Positions 63,926-64,000 of a DNA stretch of 64,000 nt are shown one piece after another. The notes beneath the pieces are model-generated. The model ran no database searches. It worked only from the letters and a program-made list of their open reading frames with translations, and was not told where the DNA came from. Position numbers and translations under genes: made by a program. The stretch comes from JACDAN01 sp035707105 (GTDB lineage Bacteria; Actinomycetota; Thermoleophilia; Gaiellales; Gaiellaceae). The stretch spans positions 25,334 through 89,333 of the forward strand of contig DASSUI010000037.1 in the NCBI GenBank assembly GCA_035707105.1, in the 5' to 3' direction. How positions within the stretch are numbered: position 1 is the first letter of the stretch; every line of letters starts with the position of its first letter.

Positions 63926-64000
63926 CTACGCGTCCACGTGGAAACTCGTCGACGCGAGCACCCGCCACCTGGCGTTCGCCGAGTACATGCCGAGGTCGGC
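63926..64000 (-). CDS. Partial gene, C-terminal end only
   Basis: The last 24 codons before a TAG on the minus strand read ADLGMYSANARWRVLASTS followed by FHVDA. They are in frame to the window edge and placed after the bidirectional hairpin, which supports a real gene end. Too short to identify. Confidence 0.4.
   Translation of the reverse strand, partial: ADLGMYSANARWRVLASTSFHVDA

Overview
The window is high-GC DNA from an actinobacterium. The gene content and gene order (PyrR-led pyr operon running into mycobacterial-type IHF, gmk, rpoZ and coaBC; rimP-nusA-ylxR-infB-DUF503-rbfA-nrnA-truB-ribF; rpsO-pnp), the many GTG/TTG starts and the small families seen here suggest a deep-branching lineage such as Thermoleophilia (Gaiellales or Solirubrobacterales). 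That placement is an inference from gene content; no rRNA is present to test it.

Layout. 1-4446: secreted proteins (FG-GAP propeller cut by the window edge, PQQ-type sugar dehydrogenase, an anchored hypothetical). 4563-9773: a minus-strand run with an MhqD/MhqO-like esterase and ring-cleaving dioxygenase pair, a coiled-coil protein, a HIT protein overlapping CorA, and an MFS transporter. 9812-9884: tRNA-Arg(CCG). Its 3' end is repeated near 12.8 kb, and the 2.9 kb between the copies looks like a small, decayed integrated island holding tiny genes, a frameshifted paralog, a cupin and a secreted TolB-like propeller, with no integrase. 13239-16590: small stress or membrane proteins (CoA-binding, SHOCT, DUF2892, GYD). 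16591-19714: an ABC exporter. 19823-27196: a propeller-like secreted protein, an epimerase plus DUF1611 pair resembling DgcA-DgcN (D-glutamate catabolism), a secreted GH-A-like protein, two tandem M29 aminopeptidases and a phosphoesterase. 27171-27450: a LysM micro-protein under two SOS (LexA) boxes, resembling the division inhibitor YneA. 27565-29529: RNase Z, DUF2007 and a methyltransferase.

29548-41389 is one long chain of overlapping or nearly touching genes: pyrR-pyrB-pyrC-carA-carB-pyrK-pyrD, then mihF-gmk-rpoZ-coaBC-moxR, joined to a DUF58-transglutaminase pair, a TPR protein and dtd. The pyr operon opens with a PyrR-binding hairpin that covers the pyrR ribosome-binding site. pyrF is not in the window. 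47740-55309 is the translation/transcription operon rimP to ribF. It begins just after an intrinsic terminator that leaves no room for a downstream promoter, so it probably acts as an attenuator. NusA carries an unusual C-terminal zinc-knuckle-like motif and a proline/glutamate repeat tail. 56970-59826 is rpsO-pnp, separated by two mutually exclusive hairpins, one of which hides the pnp ribosome-binding site. The window closes with an orphan response regulator whose phospho-acceptor Asp is Glu, a 1016-residue secreted protein with calcium-loop-like motifs, and the tail of a convergent gene.

Main candidates for new biology: the SOS-controlled LysM protein with its apparently leaderless mRNA; the three translation or termination switches (pyrR, rimP, pnp); a 66-nt nested, possibly bistable stem before the DUF58 gene; the NusA extension; and the tRNA-Arg island.
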